Positions 35,874 to 45,300 of a stretch of DNA of 64,000 nt are shown in pieces. Position numbers and translations under genes: made by a program. Source of the stretch: NS-12 sp964610095 (lineage in GTDB: Bacteria; Nitrospirota; Nitrospiria; Nitrospirales; NS-4); assembly GCA_964610095.1 (NCBI GenBank), contig CAZSUT010000003.1, positions 21,088 through 85,087 of the forward strand, given 5' to 3'. The notes under the pieces are model-generated. The model worked only from the letters and a program-made list of their open reading frames with translations. It was not told the origin of the DNA and did no database searches. Numbering within the stretch: the stretch's first letter is position 1; every line of letters starts with the position of its first letter.

Positions 35874-36320
35874 TCACTTGACGTTGCCATGAATAAACTC
35901 TCCGATCAGCGATTCCAGATCCACACCCGATTCCGTGTCACGGATCTTGCTTCCCGGCGGCAGCTCTTTCTGCGACCCGCCGGGCGAGATCGCCACGTAC
36001 TTGTCGCCGATCAGCCCGCGTGTCTTGATCGACGCGATGGCATCGCCATAAATCTTCACGCCAGGATGGAGAGACAACACCACGAGCGCCCGGTCGTCCT
36101 TCAGCCCGATTCGCTTCACTTGGCCGACCTGCACCCCAGCGATCTCCACGGTCGCGCCCGTCTTGAGCCCCGCGACGGAATCGAATTCCGCTTGGACCTC
36201 AATCTGATTCCCACCCCCGATGACTTCGAGCTTGCCGAGCTTGACCGCCATGTACGTCAAGGCGGCGAGGCCGACCAGGACGAAGACCCCGACGATGAGT
36301 TCTAGTTTCGTGTCATGCAT
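35874..36320 (-). CDS. mlaD: MlaD family MCE-domain lipid transport protein
   Basis: 148 residues. A single N-terminal transmembrane helix (about 8-28, ELIVGVFVLVGLAALTYMAV) is followed by one MCE domain (about 37-115) with LKTGATVEIAGVQVGQV. MCE domains form hexameric rings at the periplasmic face of MlaFE. ATG 36320 has AGGAGG about ten bases upstream; a GTG at 36344 overlapping the mlaF stop is an alternative. The C-terminus (GVDLESLIGEFIHGN) is typical. Confidence 0.92.
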   Translation of the reverse strand: MHDTKLELIVGVFVLVGLAALTYMAVKLGKLEVIGGGNQIEVQAEFDSVAGLKTGATVEIAGVQVGQVKRIGLKDDRALVVLSLHPGVKIYGDAIASIKTRGLIGDKYVAISPGGSQKELPPGSKIRDTESGVDLESLIGEFIHGNVK

Positions 36321-36340
36321 GGGTACCGGGCCTCCTGGAC

Positions 36341-37117
36341 TCACCCGGAGGTGACAACTTCGGGCCTAGGCCCGACATTAATGAACTCCCGCACGGCGGG
36401 ATGCCGGGTCCGCTGGAACTCTTCCGCCAGCGCCATCTCGACGATCACCCCGTCCAACAGCATCGCGACGTAATCCGAGATACCGAAGATTTCTGGGATC
36501 TCGTGGCTCACCATGACGGCCGTGAACCTGAACTTCCGCTGAGTCTCGACGATCAGTTCATGGATGGTTCGTGCCAGGAGGGGATCCAGGCCGGTGGTGG
36601 GCTCGTCAAACAGGATGATCTCCGGCCCCATGACGAGCGCGCGGGCCAACCCGGCCCGCTTGCGCATGCCGCCGCTGAGCTCCGCGGGGAATTTGTGGCC
36701 CATGCCCGTGAGTCCGACCGCCTCCAGCATCTCAAGGACCTTCCGTTCGATCTCCGCTTCTTTCATTTTCGTCTTCTCGCGCAAAGGAAAGGCAACGTTT
36801 TCAAAAACGTTGAGCGAGTCGAACAGCGCCGCGCTCTGGAACAGCATCGCGAATTTCTTCCGCACTTCGTTGAGCTCGCGCGAGCACAGCCTGGTGATAT
36901 CGATCTCGTCCACCAGCACCTGCCCGTGATCCGGCTTCAGCAGCCCGATCATGTGCTTGAGCAACACACTCTTGCCGCCGCCGCTCTTGCCGATCACCGT
37001 GGTGACCTTCCCTCGGGGAATCTCCAAGTTGACTCCTTGCAGGACAGGCTGTCCCCCGAGCGTCTTTTTCACCCCCACGAGGCGAATCACCGGCTTAGAT
37101 TCCTCCTTACTTTTCAT
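36341..37117 (-). CDS. mlaF: MlaF family ABC transporter ATP-binding protein
   Basis: 258 residues. Walker A GKSGGGKSVLL (about 42-52), signature LSGGMRKRAGLARAL (about 148-162), Walker B IILFDEPTTGLDP, and the switch His in MVSHE. Powers the MlaE permease in lipid movement between inner membrane and MCE ring. It starts 19 bp after mlaE. Confidence 0.95.
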   Translation of the reverse strand: MKSKEESKPVIRLVGVKKTLGGQPVLQGVNLEIPRGKVTTVIGKSGGGKSVLLKHMIGLLKPDHGQVLVDEIDITRLCSRELNEVRKKFAMLFQSAALFDSLNVFENVAFPLREKTKMKEAEIERKVLEMLEAVGLTGMGHKFPAELSGGMRKRAGLARALVMGPEIILFDEPTTGLDPLLARTIHELIVETQRKFRFTAVMVSHEIPEIFGISDYVAMLLDGVIVEMALAEEFQRTRHPAVREFINVGPRPEVVTSG

Positions 37118-37136
37118 CAGAGCGCCTGCGACGTTC

Positions 37137-37910
37137 TCACATTAAGACCGAGGTCACAAAATAGTCCCAGATGAGGATGAGCACGGAGGACAGCACCACC
37201 GCCTCGGTCGTGGCGGTTCCCAATCCTTCGGCGCTCATCGTTGTATTGTACCCTTTATACGTACAGACCCAGGACACGATCACGCCGAAGCTGATGGCCT
37301 TGAGAAATCCGCCGTAGACGTCCTTCCACTCCACGCTGGATTCCATCGAGCTGGTATAGGCGCCCGAACTCACCCCCAAAAGTTCGACGCCGACCAGATA
37401 GCCGCCGTAAATGCCGATGAGGTCGAAGATCGAGCAGAGCATGGGCATGATGAGAACGCTGGCCAGCACTTTGGGCGCGATCAGGTACTGCATGGGGTTG
37501 ACCGCCATCGTGTCCAACGCGTCGATCTGCTCGGTGATGCGCATGATGCCGATCTCCGCCGTCATGGCAGAGCCCGCCCGCCCCGTCACCATCAGCGCCG
37601 ACAGCACCGGCCCTAGTTCGCGAATGATGCTCAGGGCCACAGCCGAGCCCAGCCACCCTTCCGCGCCGAACTTCCGCAGCGAATAGTACCCCTGCAGCCC
37701 CAACACCATCCCGGTAAAGGCGCCCGTCAGCACGATCACGAAGAGGGATTTCACTCCGATGAAGTGGATCTGCTTCAGCACCTGCAGGAACCGGAAGGGG
37801 GGCCGCACCATCCAGGCCACCGTGCTGATCAGGAAGACCATCATGCGGCCCATCTCGCCGACGAGCCCCAAGGCGTTCCGACCGAATCCGGCGACAGCAG
37901 CAGCGACCAT
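37137..37910 (-). CDS. mlaE: MlaE family ABC transporter permease
   Basis: 257 residues, about six membrane helices, with the family signatures GLVLGLQ-like GMVLGLQGYYSLRKFG and RAGSAMTAEIGIMRITEQIDAL. Its ATG overlaps the hpnG stop codon by one base, so translation is coupled to a hopanoid gene. With mlaF, mlaD and the mlaC-like gene it gives a complete Mla-type transporter. Confidence 0.95.
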   Translation of the reverse strand: MVAAAVAGFGRNALGLVGEMGRMMVFLISTVAWMVRPPFRFLQVLKQIHFIGVKSLFVIVLTGAFTGMVLGLQGYYSLRKFGAEGWLGSAVALSIIRELGPVLSALMVTGRAGSAMTAEIGIMRITEQIDALDTMAVNPMQYLIAPKVLASVLIMPMLCSIFDLIGIYGGYLVGVELLGVSSGAYTSSMESSVEWKDVYGGFLKAISFGVIVSWVCTYKGYNTTMSAEGLGTATTEAVVLSSVLILIWDYFVTSVLM

Positions 37911-38710
37911 CAGTGCGCTCCCATCGTCAAGGTCGCTTCCGCATCAGGAGGCGGAAGCTGCGACTCGAGAACGAGGACCAACGCGCAGAAGAACCTTCTC
38001 AGACTTTCCGAGGCCTGATCCGCATGGCGTTTCATCTCATAGAGTCCATAAAGAATGGACGGGTGCTGCACTACCTTGAGAAGACAGCGAAATGACCCGA
38101 ACGGTGAGAACCACAGGTTGAAATCCATCGGCAGATCGTCTCCGACACGATCTGATATGGCGCGAACCACGAGAAACGGGATGCCGGCCGTGATGGCCAC
38201 TTTGGCGATAACGGCACTCTCCATATCGACCGCAACGGCTCCGCTGACTCCTCCGAGCGCCCGCTTCTCACTAGCTCGCCAAAGCACGTTTTTCACGGTA
38301 ACAACGGGTCCCTGAGTCCATCCTATCCCAGCATTACGGGCAGCCACCCTTGCGCTCCCGAGCAAATCAGGGTTCGCCTGAATCGCCGCATGCGATTCTT
38401 CCGCAGTCCAATCAATGGCATTGGTGCCGAGGATAACTTCTCCCACAGCCGCAACCCCAAGAGCGCCCGCATACCCTGTCAAGATCAGCGCATCCGGCGC
38501 GAGTGCGAGCAAAGCCATCTCACTGGCCTTCCGCGCGCGTTCGGGACCAACACCAGCCTCAATCAGATGGAGTTCTAAACCACCAACCTGCCCGACTTGA
38601 TGGGGGAACGATCCAAGGCGGTCACGTTGTCTCTGAGCGAACAGGCCGAACACATTCTCAACTGGCGCCAACTCGCGCGCGGAAGCGGCCAGGACGGCGA
38701 GGCGTCGCAT
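37910..38710 (-). CDS. hpnG: Hopanoid-associated nucleoside phosphorylase/hydrolase HpnG
   Basis: Removes adenine from adenosylhopane (made by HpnH), giving the ribosylhopane branch of hopanoids. 266 residues with the PNP/MTA-nucleosidase fold: GLELHLIEAGVGPERA, then ALILTGYAGAL-like DALILTGYAGALG, and AVDMESAVIAKVA (conserved MES near residue 185) followed by RAISDRVGDDLP, whose Asp is catalytic. The ATG is three bases after the shc stop. The C-terminal 50 residues extend past the core fold. Confidence 0.92.
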   Translation of the reverse strand: MRRLAVLAASARELAPVENVFGLFAQRQRDRLGSFPHQVGQVGGLELHLIEAGVGPERARKASEMALLALAPDALILTGYAGALGVAAVGEVILGTNAIDWTAEESHAAIQANPDLLGSARVAARNAGIGWTQGPVVTVKNVLWRASEKRALGGVSGAVAVDMESAVIAKVAITAGIPFLVVRAISDRVGDDLPMDFNLWFSPFGSFRCLLKVVQHPSILYGLYEMKRHADQASESLRRFFCALVLVLESQLPPPDAEATLTMGAH

Positions 38711-38713
38711 CGG

Positions 38714-40882
38714 CTACGCCTCGAAGCGGAAACGGCCGTGCTGACGATTCTGCTCCAGGATCTCGTCCGCGCGGCTGTGCCCGCGCGCCTTGAGCGACCG
38801 GTACATGGACAAGGCCCAGAGGGGGAAGTACTGGCAGTAGCCGTGATAGCGCAGATAGAAGACGCGAGGAAACCCCGTGCCGGTGTGCTTGCGTTCAGGC
38901 CAGTATCCTTGCGCGTCCTGCTGCCGGAGCAGGTAGTTCACGCCGCGCAACACGCTGAGCGAGTCCACTTCGCCGGCGCAGAGGAGCGCGAGCAGCGCCC
39001 ACGCGGACTGGGACGGCGTGCTTTCGCCCACCCCATGCGCGTCGGCCTCGGCGTATGAGAGACAGGACTCGCCCCACCCGCCGTCCGGATTCTGTTTTGA
39101 GACGAGCCACGCCACCGCCCGGCGGACGTACTCGGCCTCCATGTCCTCGCCGATCGCGTTCAATCCGGCGAGCACGGACCAGGTCCCATAGACGTAATTG
39201 ACGCCCCACCGCCCGTACCAGGACCCGTCGGCCTCCTGGTTCTTCCGCAGAAAGCGCAACGCCCGCACGGCCGCTGGGTGCTTCATGTCGAACCCCAGCG
39301 ACCCTAGCATTTCCAGTTCGCGCCCCGCGAGGTCGGCCGTGCTGGGATCGAGCAGCGCCCGGTGGTCGGCGAAGGGAATCTGGTTCAAGAACATTTTGTT
39401 GTTGTCCTTGTCATACGCACCCCAGCCGCCGTCGCTGCCCTGCATGGCTAGCGTCCAGCGCATCCCACGCCGCATGCCGTCACGCTGGGCGTCCCATTCC
39501 GGCATCTTGATCTTCGAGAGCGCCATCACCACCACGGCCGTATCGTCGTTGTCCGGATAGAACTCGTTCTCGAACTGGAACGACCATCCGCCCGGCTCGG
39601 CCTTCGGCGACGATACGATCCAGTCGCCGACCTTCCGGCACTGCCGGGAGAGGGTCCAGCGGGCGGCCTTCACCAGCGCCGGGTGATCTTGCGGAAGCCC
39701 GCTCTCGATCAGGGCGTTGATGGTCAAGGGGGTGTCCCAGACGGGAGAAAAGCAGGGTTGCAGGTGCATGGCGTCCCCTTCGTAAACCTCCAGCGCCTCG
39801 ATCTCGTGCAAGGCCTTGCGCACCAGAAGATGATCCACCGCGTACCCCAGGCATCGCAACGCCACGACCGAGTTCGCCATCGCCGGATAGATGGCTCCCA
39901 ACCCGCCGTCACCCTCCATCCGCTCGATCATCCACTGCGCGGCGCGGGCGACGGCTTTCTTGCGGAGTCCCTGCGGGACGACCCGATCGTAGATTCTTAG
40001 GATGCCATCCAGCGTGATGAAAAAGTTGCGCCACGTGAACCGGCGGGGATCCTTGCGGAAGGGGGGCTCGCTTCGGAAGTCAACCCACTCGCGGGCTGGG
40101 TAGTACAGCTCGTCGATGCCCTGCTCTTTCGGAATCCGACAGACAGGCTTGTAGTGGAAGATGATCAGCAACGGGGTCAGCACCGTCCGGGACCAATAGG
40201 AGAGAGCGTACAGACTGAAGATGAACCGGGGCGGCAGCAGGACGATCTCCGCCGGCATCGACGGGATCCCGCGCCAGTCGTACTGATCGAAAAGCGCCAG
40301 CGCGATCTTGGTGAACACGTTCGCTCCAACGACGCCGCCTTTGCTCAGGATCATCGTGCGGGCCTTCTCCATGAAGGGCTCGGTGGCCGACACGCCGCAG
40401 AGCTTCAACGCGAAGTAGGCTTTCACCGACGCGCTGATCTCGGGCGGCCCGCCATAGTAGATCGGCCACCCGCCTTCAGGCACCTGGGCGTCAATCAGGT
40501 AGCGAACGGCCTTTCGCTCTTTCTCCGGATCCGCGAAGTCCAGGAACCGGCACAGCATGAGGTACTCGGCAGTCAGCGTCGTGTCGGCTTCCAGTTCGTG
40601 GAGCCAGTACCCTGCCTCCGTCTGGCCCCGCAACAGCCACTGCTGGCTTCGCTTAATGGCCTCGTCAACGGCATCGCCTTTGTGAGCCACGCCCTGGCCG
40701 GAAACCTGTCCCGGGTCGTGAGGCCGCTGGACGGCCTGAGCAGACAGAAAGAATTTGGGATTGCCGCCGACAAGCCGGAGGAGCCGCTTAGCCTTCTGCC
40801 GGGCCTGTTGCTGAACTCGCTCCGGCGCCACAGACAAAATTTTCTCGGACCAGTTGGTCAAGAAACCGAGCAACCGCTTCAT
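38714..40882 (-). CDS. shc: Squalene-hopene cyclase
   Basis: Cyclises squalene to hopene/hopanol at the inner membrane. 722 residues, the usual length. The catalytic aspartates are in YPDNDDTAVV (DXDDT near residue 445, with Asn in the variable place). Several QW repeats are visible, for example QGSDGGWGAYD, KNQEADGSWYGRWG and KQNPDGGWGE. AAGGA lies nine bases before the ATG, and a strong promoter lies about 80 bp upstream. It is the first gene of the hopanoid/Mla/MEP run. Confidence 0.97.
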   Translation of the reverse strand: MKRLLGFLTNWSEKILSVAPERVQQQARQKAKRLLRLVGGNPKFFLSAQAVQRPHDPGQVSGQGVAHKGDAVDEAIKRSQQWLLRGQTEAGYWLHELEADTTLTAEYLMLCRFLDFADPEKERKAVRYLIDAQVPEGGWPIYYGGPPEISASVKAYFALKLCGVSATEPFMEKARTMILSKGGVVGANVFTKIALALFDQYDWRGIPSMPAEIVLLPPRFIFSLYALSYWSRTVLTPLLIIFHYKPVCRIPKEQGIDELYYPAREWVDFRSEPPFRKDPRRFTWRNFFITLDGILRIYDRVVPQGLRKKAVARAAQWMIERMEGDGGLGAIYPAMANSVVALRCLGYAVDHLLVRKALHEIEALEVYEGDAMHLQPCFSPVWDTPLTINALIESGLPQDHPALVKAARWTLSRQCRKVGDWIVSSPKAEPGGWSFQFENEFYPDNDDTAVVVMALSKIKMPEWDAQRDGMRRGMRWTLAMQGSDGGWGAYDKDNNKMFLNQIPFADHRALLDPSTADLAGRELEMLGSLGFDMKHPAAVRALRFLRKNQEADGSWYGRWGVNYVYGTWSVLAGLNAIGEDMEAEYVRRAVAWLVSKQNPDGGWGESCLSYAEADAHGVGESTPSQSAWALLALLCAGEVDSLSVLRGVNYLLRQQDAQGYWPERKHTGTGFPRVFYLRYHGYCQYFPLWALSMYRSLKARGHSRADEILEQNRQHGRFRFEA

Positions 40883-40964
40883 GATGTCCTTGGGTTGAGC
40901 GTGATTAGAATCGTCCGCCTAAAGGCTTCTGAGGAAGGCCAATGGCGGCGCATTGAGGGGCCAG

Positions 40965-40993
40965 TATATAGCAAACGGGCCACGGAGTGTCAA
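40965..40993 (-). promoter_or_regulatory. Strong sigma-70-type promoter of the shc operon
   Basis: On the minus strand a perfect TTGACA (40988-40993), 17 bp spacer and TATATA (40965-40970), leaving a leader of about 75 nt before the shc ATG. The best promoter match seen in the window. Confidence 0.65.
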
Positions 40994-41064
40994 GCGCAAG
41001 TCCGACGGAACCGTCTTAAATTTCAGAGGCTTTCTGCCTTGGTGCACTGTCGCTTGCTCTTCCC

Positions 41065-41094
41065 TTGACAAGCTCGCTCCGGCGGGTGTTTTAT
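41065..41094 (+). promoter_or_regulatory. Promoter of the DnaJ-like gene
   Basis: TTGACA (41065-41070), 18 bp spacer, TTTTAT (41089-41094), about 20 bp before the ATG at 41115, with GGGAGA as ribosome-binding site. Confidence 0.5.
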
Positions 41095-41114
41095 CGTATC
41101 CGGTGGGAGACACA

Positions 41115-41762
41115 ATGGCCAAAGACTTCTATTCAACTCTCGGGGTCACACGCTCGGAAAGCCTGCGCGGCATTCGAGAGGCGTTTCGGAAATTAGCCAA
41201 GCGCTACCACCCGGATCATGCGGGCCAACAAGGCACGCCGAAGTTCCGGGAAATCCTGAATGCGTATGCGGTCCTGTCCGATCCAGAGAAGCGGAAGCGC
41301 TATAACGAAAGCCTCGCTCGGCGTTCCTCAGATTCAGAACCGATCATCGTCACCAGAAGATCATCGTCGAGAACCCGCCCTCCGCACTTCGGCCCGATTC
41401 CTCAGGAGCCCCTCTTCCGACACTTCTCGCCTGAATCGTTCTTCGGCCCCGGCTGGCAAGGACCGGCGTTCGACAGCCTCGACTTTGAAGTGTCGCTCTC
41501 CCCAGCCGATGCGGCAGAAGGCGCGACCGTCTGGCTGCGCCTGCCGATCCGCTATCTGTGTCCGGCGTGCAGCGGGACGGGGGAGCAGTGGCCCTTCCCC
41601 TGCGGCTTCTGCCAGCAGAACGGGGTGATACATCACGAACGCGAGTTTCGCGTCCAACTTCCACCCGGCCTTCCGTACCGCATGGTCGTCGAGATACCAG
41701 CCGGCAGGCTGGGCACCCACTACTGCGTGCGACTCTTCGTGTCGGTCAACGCTCCCGATTGA
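41115..41762 (+). CDS. Short DnaJ-like co-chaperone with one zinc centre
   Basis: 215 residues. The J-domain (about 4-65) has the HPD motif in RYHPDHAG, needed to stimulate DnaK. After a Ser/Arg-rich linker, a partial DnaJ substrate-binding part (about 115-210) keeps only one pair of Cys motifs, CPACSGTG and CGFCQQNG, in place of the four in DnaJ. It ends in a beta part with GLPYRMVVEIPAGRLG. It is thus a reduced type I/III hybrid. It has its own promoter and is convergent with the PilZ gene. Confidence 0.88.
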   Translation: MAKDFYSTLGVTRSESLRGIREAFRKLAKRYHPDHAGQQGTPKFREILNAYAVLSDPEKRKRYNESLARRSSDSEPIIVTRRSSSRTRPPHFGPIPQEPLFRHFSPESFFGPGWQGPAFDSLDFEVSLSPADAAEGATVWLRLPIRYLCPACSGTGEQWPFPCGFCQQNGVIHHEREFRVQLPPGLPYRMVVEIPAGRLGTHYCVRLFVSVNAPD

Positions 41763-41782
41763 AAGGAAGAAGAGAGACGAAG

Positions 41783-42274
41783 TTAGATGTGACGCCCCGT
41801 GTAGAGGTTCACGATGGCTCGCTCAAGCCGTTCCATTTCCCTCTCTTGGATGCGGACAAACTCCACCCCAACCGACTTGTCCACAATGCGTCGAACCGCT
41901 GCAGCTTCAATCTCAAACAGCGGTTGACCGTCAGACTTATGGATCCTGAGACGCAGCAGCTCGCCGTGCGGGATCGGGGTGAGAGCCTCTATCGTGCACC
42001 CCAGTCGAGACAGGTTGACCACGGTTCCTTCACCTGACACCTGATTGCCGGAGAAAGTCAGTTGGAACCGAACCGGAATCCGTACATACTCGCGACGGCC
42101 GTAGTAGCTGATGAAGCGGTCCCACCACCATTGAAAGGCGTGAAATCGGTGAGTACAGAGTTGGCAGCGAAAGGGATAGATGCAGAAGATGCTCGAAAGA
42201 GCCTCGATCCAGCCCTGTCGTGGAGACTGTTGAACCAGGTTCTTTCTACACCTAGGACAATGCCGCAGCCCCAT
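41783..42274 (-). CDS. PilZ-domain protein with N-terminal zinc-ribbon
   Basis: 163 residues. The N-terminal part has CPRC and CQLC (about residues 6-9 and 37-40), likely binding zinc. The PilZ domain (about 58-160) shows RREYVRIPVRF (the RxxxR c-di-GMP-binding motif) and NLSRLGC (N/DxSxxG). It should therefore bind cyclic di-GMP and pass the signal to an unknown partner, possibly at the ribbon. No motility or polysaccharide gene is adjacent. Confidence 0.85.
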   Translation of the reverse strand: MGLRHCPRCRKNLVQQSPRQGWIEALSSIFCIYPFRCQLCTHRFHAFQWWWDRFISYYGRREYVRIPVRFQLTFSGNQVSGEGTVVNLSRLGCTIEALTPIPHGELLRLRIHKSDGQPLFEIEAAAVRRIVDKSVGVEFVRIQEREMERLERAIVNLYTGRHI

Positions 42275-42392
42275 CGGTGATCCTCCATGACCGTCGTGTG
42301 TTGGCCGTTCTCGAAGTCAGATCCAGAATAGCGCAGGCCGACAAGTTTGGAAAGATAGGATCGTTGTCCCGCATACGGCTGGAGCGCGACGG

Positions 42393-45300
42393 CTAGTACG
42401 TCGGCGCAAGGAGCTTGTTGAGGCGGACGGAGATCATGGAAGAGACGCCGGGCTCTTCCATCGTGACCCCGTAGAGCGCGTCCGCCATTTCCATCGTCTG
42501 CTTGCAGTGCGTGATGACGATGAACTGGGTCCGCGCGGCCAGTTCGCGCAGCACCCGAGTGAATCGCAGGGTGTTCTCCTCGTCCAGTGGCGCGTCAATC
42601 TCATCGAGGACGCAGAACGGCGTGGGGCGGATCAGAAAGCTCGCGAAGATGAGCGCCATCGCGGTCAGCGCCCGCTCCCCACCCGACAGCATCGCGATGT
42701 TCTTCAGCCGCTTGCCGGGAGGCTGAGCCACGATGTCCACGCCCGGCTCGTTCGTTTCCTCATCCTCCATCAGAATCAGCTCGGCCCGTCCACCTCCGAA
42801 GAACGTCTGGAACATCTCGTTGAACTTCCCCCGGAGGTTCTGGAATGTCTCCATGAATAAGTGTCTTGTGGTGCGGTTAATGCGGGCGATGATGGATTTC
42901 AGCGAGGCGATGGACTGCGTCAGGTCTTGCTCCTGCGCCGTCAGGAAACGGAGGCGCTCCTCCATCTCGCGATGCTCATCGATGGCCATCACGTTGACGG
43001 GCCCCAATTCGGATAGCCGTCGGCGCCGCTGTGTCAGAACGTCCTTGATCGTTTCAATCTTCTCCGCGTCGGGCTTGCCGACTTCGGCCACAGCCCCCTC
43101 GAAACTGAGGGCATAGGTGCCCGTCAGCATCGCCTCGAAGCCTTCCAGCCGGGTCTGGGCCTCCACGCGGCGCAGGCGGATCGTCTCTTGCTGTTTGTGC
43201 AGTTCGCCCAGGGCATGCCGAAGCCGCGTCCACTCGGCTTCGAGCGCGCGGACCTGGGCGACGCGGCCCGTCTGCGATTCCTGAGCCCCCACCAGCCGCT
43301 GTCGGACGTCCCGGATGGCCGCGTCGAGAGCGGGCACGCTCGCCTCGACCTGGCGACGCTCGTCCAGAGCGGCAGTCCCGGCGCCTTTTAGCTTGAGTCT
43401 CTCCGTCTCCAACTCAGAAAGCCGGCTGTCACGGAGCGCCGTGGCTGCATCGAGGCGCGCCTTCTCGTTCCGCGCCTGGTCGAGACGATCCTGCAGCCCG
43501 GCGACCTCCACGCGAAGATCGGCCGCAGCCGCCTGTCGCCTCTCGACCTCCGCCTGAGCGGCAGTGACCGCGTCCTGTTGCACCAGCAAGGACTGTTCGG
43601 TCTTGGCTCGTTCGCGATCCAGGCAGTGGAGGTCATCCGCGGCCGCCTGCTCGGCACCGGCCAAGGTAGCCAGTTCGGCCTCAGCCTCCTCCCGCTCGGA
43701 TTGGAACAGTGCGATCGTCTGATTCCATCGGGCGACGTCCTGCTCGCCCCGCTGCTCATCCTTCCGTTCGCCGACCAACGCCATCTCCACCGTGTGGATC
43801 TCCGCTTCCAGCGACTCCACCCGTTTCGCCTTCGTGATCATGACGGCCTGGAATGCGTCCCGTTTCGTCTGCGTGGCGTGCAGCTCCTGCTCCAGTTCTT
43901 TCATCCGCGCAGTCAGATCCCGGAGTTCGCGCTCGCGGCTCATGGCCCCTGCCACCACACCCGCCGGGCCTCCACTGACGATACCGTCAGGTGTGAGGAC
44001 TTCGCCGCCCAGCGTCACCAGCAACGCCTGCCGGTCCTCCGTCATGGACTGCCACAGGCCAAGCGCCTGCTCCAGTGCCTCCACCACCACCACGCCAGCC
44101 AGCAGATGGGCGACGAGATCCTCATGCCCCACGCGCGGGGTCACCAGATCCTGCGCCGGCCCCACAACACCGGCACCCTTCCAGCGCGCGGATGCACGTG
44201 CCCCCCAAACGCGCGGCCGCTTGGGCACGAACGTCCCGCCGGGCGCTCCCTGCGCCTTCAGCACCTGGAGCACTTTGACGGCCTCCGACGGTCCCTCGAC
44301 GAGCCGGCCCAACAGGCGATGGCCCAGGACCGCCTCGATGGCACGCTCATAGACTTGAGGAACGGAGAGAACCTGGGCCACGGTGCCTTTCAGGTTGGCT
44401 GCAGCGCCGGACCCCCCTCCCACCGCATCGTGCGTCACCGCTTGCAGGACCTTCTGACGGGCGACCGCCCCTGCGTTTTCTTCCTGCAGACGAGCCAGCC
44501 GTTGCTCAGCCTCGTCAAGCTGGCCCCGGACGCGCACGACTTCCTCCGCGAAACCCGCTCGGGCGCTTTGGGCCTTCGCCAGTTGCGCTTCAAGCTTTCG
44601 GCGCCGCTCGATACAGGCCGCGAGCACAGTCGCGGCCAATTCTAGCTTCGAAGCGGCCTGGAACCGCTCCTGTTCCACACGCTCGATCCGACGACGGAGT
44701 TCCGCCGCGCGAGCCCGATCGCTGGCCAGCCGATTGTTCGAGTCGGTGGCGGCTATCGCCTGATCCATGACGGCCTTCCGCGCGGCATCGAGCGTGGCCT
44801 GGTTGCCGTGATGGCGCCGCACAGCTTCGGCCAGCACCGCCTCGGACTCCGTGGCCACACCGGTCCGGAGAGCGAGTTCCTTGGTCAACTGCGCGATGCG
44901 GGCGCTGAGTCGGGCGAGGTGATCGGTCGATTCCTGCTGTTCTTGCGTGAGTCGCTCGATATCGGCCTGCACACGGGCCCGCTGCTCGTCGAGCAGGGAC
45001 GCGCGCTGGGCCAGCAACTCGAGCGTGGCGACGGCCTGCGCCAACTTCGCTTCCTCCTGAGCGACCTGCTCGCGCAGCCTGGTCAGCATCGCCTCCCCCT
45101 CCGTCATACCGAGTTGGTGAGTCTCCACCTCGTTCGCAAGGCGCGCGACCGCAGCGGCGTCGGCGCTTTCACGCAGGGCGAACTCGCTTAGGAGGCGGTC
45201 GGCTTCCTCGCGCTCGTGGAGCACCGCCCGGTAATCGTGGACAAGGACGGTGAGCTCGAGACGCCGGACATCCTGCCGGAGCGCCTGAAACTGTTCGGCC

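Noticed and set aside
43578..44645. Plus-strand ORF opposite smc
   Set aside because: Antisense of SMC coiled coil and hinge; no domain recognised.
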